Assembly: GCF_032854445.1 (NCBI RefSeq)
Contig: NC_088305.1
Span: 2,483,001-2,547,000 of the forward strand
From: Liolophura sinensis
Taxonomy: Eukaryota; Mollusca; Polyplacophora; Chitonida; Chitonidae
Length of the DNA: 64,000 bases
Reading direction: 5' to 3'
How positions within the stretch are numbered: position 1 is the stretch's first letter; each line of letters begins with the position of its first letter. A model generated the notes under the pieces. It was not told where the DNA came from. It made no database searches and worked only from the letters and a program-made list of their open reading frames with translations. The position numbers and the translations under genes were made by a program. Below, one piece after another: positions 62,701 to 64,000 of this stretch.

Positions 62701-63643
62701 AGCTAGACAACCATCAATCCTCAAAATTTATACCCACTCCCCTTTCCAACATATCCAAAATCTCCGTATTTAGATCTTTCAATTTTACACATCCATATTA
62801 TCAGCAATTTCTTTCACATTACATTTCGTAATGACGGTCAGAATTATGGTGGAAGAAAACCGGGCAGAGTCTGGAGGAAACCCATGACCATCCGCCAATG
62901 AATTCAGAGCGAATGCATTGGTGAGAGGCACCTGTGTCATTGCGCTGTGCTGGCGCGCTAACCCCCTCGACCAGGGCACCCAGCTGGAAAAAAATCCGAG
63001 GTGAATTGACAAAGAGGCAGTACTTCATTGGTAATAAGGGTGACCACTTGACAACTATCACTCATCACTCTATGCGATTATTTTTCATATTAGTTTGCCA
63101 AAATAATTTGACTTTGAATGCACTGAGGTGAAATGTCTAACAATAAAATAAAAACCTTACAGCACAGAGAGTAGAACCAGAGAAGCAACAACAGTGTGAT
63201 AGTTGGCAAATGGTCACACGTAACCAGTGAAATATGGCCTCTTTGTCAATTTCTGGGTTTTATTCTAACTGTTCATGTAAATGCTCAAAAAGTTGCAAAT
63301 TACACGGTACCTAACATCATGGCTTAAGCATCCTCAGGTAAAAAAAATGCAGTGACTGGAATTAATTAGGCACCACTGGCCTAAATCTTCTCAAAATGCC
63401 ATGATGTCTTATAAACATTTAACATATAATAATATTAAAATACAAACGTAGAGGCCTAACATTTCCCATCAAAGTATACCTATGCTTAGCCAGGGTGAGA
63501 CTTACCTTGTGAGAGGTGGAAGAGGTGGAAGGGGACCCAGGGGTGGGTAGGTCCAGGCATCGGTTCACTTGAGTCGTCCTCAGCGGGGAGGATGGCGCTT
63601 CTTCAGCCATGGAAATCGGCTCTGCAAAAGAAACTCGCCGTTG
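56385..63643 (-). CDS. RIF1: RIF1, C-terminal five exons (5' part beyond window)
   Basis: Exons on the minus strand, in transcript order: 63643-63506, 62372-62227, 58453-58182, 57718-57464, 56716-56385. They sum to 1143 nt (380 residues and TGA), and all phases match. Seen: QRRVSFAEP at the first exon, an RVxF-type PP1-docking motif; PVYPQLQQCTKPVENVLSQL then TSSMW; SRGLEQLVRSRNIRTVGDL, LPIRSPKVPTLRKVL; an acidic linker; and a helical end FLRHIEMFSKNFTSAEISRY. Known: vertebrate RIF1 has this order of conserved C-terminal regions: PP1 docking, a DNA-binding part likened to the bacterial RNA polymerase alpha CTD, and a final helical part. RIF1 brings PP1 to late origins and acts with 53BP1 at breaks. 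The large N-terminal HEAT repeats lie outside the window. Confidence 0.88.
56845..57378. repeat. ~51-bp / 103-bp dimeric repeat in the last RIF1 intron
   Basis: acctggcctgaaatgtgtca, tcacatttaacatacaaaat, catgggttttga alternates with a version carrying gcaagacctgaaatgcatca and aatatagaaatcatg. Adjacent pairs form a 103-bp dimer. About ten 51-bp units. Confidence 0.93.
57464..57718 (-). CDS. RIF1: RIF1 exon, acidic/Ser-Pro linker
   Basis: Acceptor ttgtag lies right of 57718; donor gtaagc reads from 57463. It encodes a low-complexity hydrophilic linker (DLAMDSSHTPPGSPPDTN..., later KETDDDDVLPAVEDALSE) between the DNA-binding segment and the last helical region. It is weakly conserved in sequence, so the call rests on phase and position. 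Confidence 0.8.
57719..58181. other. RIF1: RIF1 intron, unique
   Basis: No feature seen beyond the splice sites. Confidence 0.5.
58182..58453 (-). CDS. RIF1: RIF1 exon with conserved DNA-binding (alpha-CTD-like) segment
   Basis: Acceptor ttgtag lies right of 58453 and donor gtattc reads from 58181. It encodes SRGLEQLVRSRNIRTVGDLC, NLSEYEVHNLPIRSPKVPTL and RKVLKQFEDR, followed by a Gly/Ser-rich stretch. The NIxTVGDL and LPIRSPKV blocks are the most conserved part of animal RIF1 C-termini and are the main reason for the call. Confidence 0.92.
58454..58990. other. RIF1: RIF1 intron, unique part
   Basis: AT-rich, with a purine tract (gagaggaggaggaaaagg) near 58650. No other feature. Confidence 0.45.
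58992..59826. repeat. 24-bp minisatellite in a RIF1 intron, about 35 units
   Basis: Unit ctgggcattctgcacactgg then ttac or tcac. Because 24 is a multiple of 3 and no frame has a stop, several frames on both strands stay open (plus: LGILHTGH; minus: NAQVTSVQ and ECPGDQCA). It lies wholly within the intron between RIF1 exons ending at 62227 and starting at 58453. In RIF1's direction each unit reads cag-aatgcccag-gtaacc, an acceptor-like and a donor-like word 9 nt apart. Confidence 0.93.
59827..60109. other. RIF1: RIF1 intron, unique spacer
   Basis: Nothing seen. Confidence 0.4.
60110..60262 (+). mobile_element. SINE-A in a RIF1 intron
   Basis: agcgtgggaaggtctgctag, ggatggtcgtgggcttccac, gggttctgcctggtttcctc, cttgggtacaatgtaaaaca and an aaataaataaat tail. 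Confidence 0.86.
60345..61935 (-). repeat. 48-bp minisatellite, about 32 units, with a 513-bp higher-order repeat
   Basis: Unit agcatagagagtaaaaccag, agcagcgacgacagtgtgat, agacgtac. Three units are replaced by a longer version (actgtgttagctgacaaatg, gtcatacaaaaccggtgaaa, tacggctac) starting at 60671, 60800 and 61313; the latter two, and private variants at 60901 and 61414, are 513 bp apart. The longer version matches the downstream part of dispersed repeat D. Long minus-strand open frames (CSGFTLYAVRLSHCRR) are a by-product. Confidence 0.94.
61936..62226. other. RIF1: RIF1 intron, unique part
   Basis: Short stretch beside the exon ending at 62227. No other feature, apart from one isolated ctccatgctgtacgtct near 62125 resembling the neighbouring array in the opposite orientation. 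Confidence 0.4.
62227..62372 (-). CDS. RIF1: RIF1 exon preceding the DNA-binding region
   Basis: Acceptor ctccag lies right of 62372; donor gtgagc reads from 62226. It encodes KGVSQSQSQSSCGSTQESQL, then NCTEPVYPQLQQCTKPVENV and LSQLTSSM, ending with TG of the Trp codon that the next exon completes. The pattern P-V-Y-P-x-L-x-x-C-x-x-P-V is shared with vertebrate RIF1 just before the DNA-binding segment. Confidence 0.88.
62419..62572 (-). mobile_element. SINE-A in a RIF1 intron, minus strand, head missing
   Basis: tatttatttgattagtgttt, tatgccgtactaaagaatat, aagcaggtagagccagggga and gaagaccttccct. Confidence 0.84.
62830..62986 (-). mobile_element. SINE-A in a RIF1 intron, minus strand, tail missing
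   Basis: cggtcagaattatggtggaa, gaaaaccgggcagagtctgg, then directly to head sequence (gaatgcattggtgagaggca, gctggcgcgctaacc). The tail end and the catgagctgg block are lost. Confidence 0.78.
63155..63265 (+). mobile_element. Dispersed repeat D, second single copy
   Basis: cagcacagagagtagaacca, gagaagcaacaacagtgtga, tagttggcaaatggtcacac, gtaaccagtgaaatatggcc, tctttgtcaattt. Matches 29585-29695 and supplies both parts seen in the 60345-61935 array, which is less than 1.3 kb away in the same orientation. Confidence 0.78.
63506..63643 (-). CDS. RIF1: RIF1 exon with PP1-docking RVSF motif
   Basis: Acceptor gtttcag lies just right of 63643 and donor gtaag reads from 63505 leftward. The 46 codons start QRRVSFAEPISMAEEAPSSP and are rich in Ser/Pro/Thr. 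RVSF is the canonical PP1-binding motif of RIF1. The companion SILK-type motif is not in this exon and would be expected in the preceding one, off the window. Confidence 0.88.
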
Positions 63644-63663
63644 CTGAAACAAAAGTGAAGAAT

Positions 63664-63832
63664 ACTTTATTTATTTATTTATTTGATTGGTGTTTTACGC
63701 CATACTCAAGAACATTTCACTGATACGAAGGCGGCCAGCATTATGGTGGGCGGAAACCGGGCAGAGCCCAGGGGGAAACCCACGACCATCCACACGTTGC
63801 TGACAGACCTTCCCACTTACGGCAGGAGTACT
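63664..63832 (-). mobile_element. SINE-A in a RIF1 intron, minus strand, head missing
   Basis: tatttatttatttatttgat, tggtgttttacgccatactc, ggtgggcggaaaccgggcag, cccagggggaaacccacgac and cagaccttcccacttacggc. It starts just upstream (in RIF1's direction) of the RVSF exon's acceptor, about 20 bp away. Confidence 0.9.
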
Positions 63833-64000
63833 TGAAATAGTGGACAACATACCTGAGTAATGTTGGTATTACCATAACCACAACCTACAGTTCTCACATG
63901 ACGAGCAAGATTTGTGCTGACAAATAGACTAACTACCAATAGCAAATATGAATATACACAGGTGTCTGAAGGCATCTCATGCATAAGATTAAATTAACTT

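Overview
This window is eukaryotic nuclear DNA from an invertebrate, most likely a marine lophotrochozoan such as a mollusc. The reasons are split genes with GT-AG introns, animal gene families (an SLC38 amino-acid transporter and RIF1), two tRNA-derived SINE families with (AAAT)n or (ACTC)n tails, a decayed Penelope-like retroelement, and very dense minisatellite DNA. I cannot name a species from sequence alone. By adding up the spans listed here, tandem arrays cover roughly 20 kb of the 64 kb.

Layout. 1-27 kb is intergenic: SINE copies, MITE-like elements, a decayed reverse transcriptase at 3.06-4.26 kb, and arrays at 0.6, 1.3-2.0, 2.5, 3.4-4.15, 5.7-6.1, 6.3-7.8 and 10.2-12.15 kb, separated by unique DNA with no gene I can support. 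27.14-46.17 kb (+ strand) holds a complete 13-exon gene for an SLC38A11-like sodium-coupled amino-acid transporter. All splice phases fit, and the product is 473 residues. Its introns carry SINEs and large arrays. 46.2-53.6 kb is intergenic, with SINEs and one array. 53.6-56.36 kb is a 95-bp minisatellite with a 950-bp higher-order repeat, ending 22 bp beyond the stop codon of the next gene. 56.385-63.643 kb (- strand) holds the last five exons of RIF1, which organises replication timing and DNA double-strand-break repair. They encode the PP1-docking RVSF motif and the conserved C-terminal DNA-binding region; the rest of the gene lies beyond the right edge. The two genes converge tail to tail.

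The most unusual feature is where the minisatellites come from. In the transporter gene at least four arrays are built from splice junctions: the donor of exon 8 (23-24 bp unit), the acceptor of exon 10 (51-66 bp unit), the end of exon 11 with its donor (71 bp x 3), and the donor of exon 12 (31 bp, over 2.4 kb). A fifth array, in intron 5, resembles the start of exon 5. Each copy keeps a splice-site-like sequence, and in every junction array I translated, using a copy instead of the true site runs into a stop codon. Elsewhere, arrays have grown out of mobile elements: a SINE interior, the retroelement remnant, and a dispersed element that became 48-bp arrays at two places about 55 kb apart.

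The transporter and RIF1 have unrelated roles. Their closeness looks like linkage, not an operon; from general knowledge both human genes lie on chromosome 2q, so old synteny is possible.
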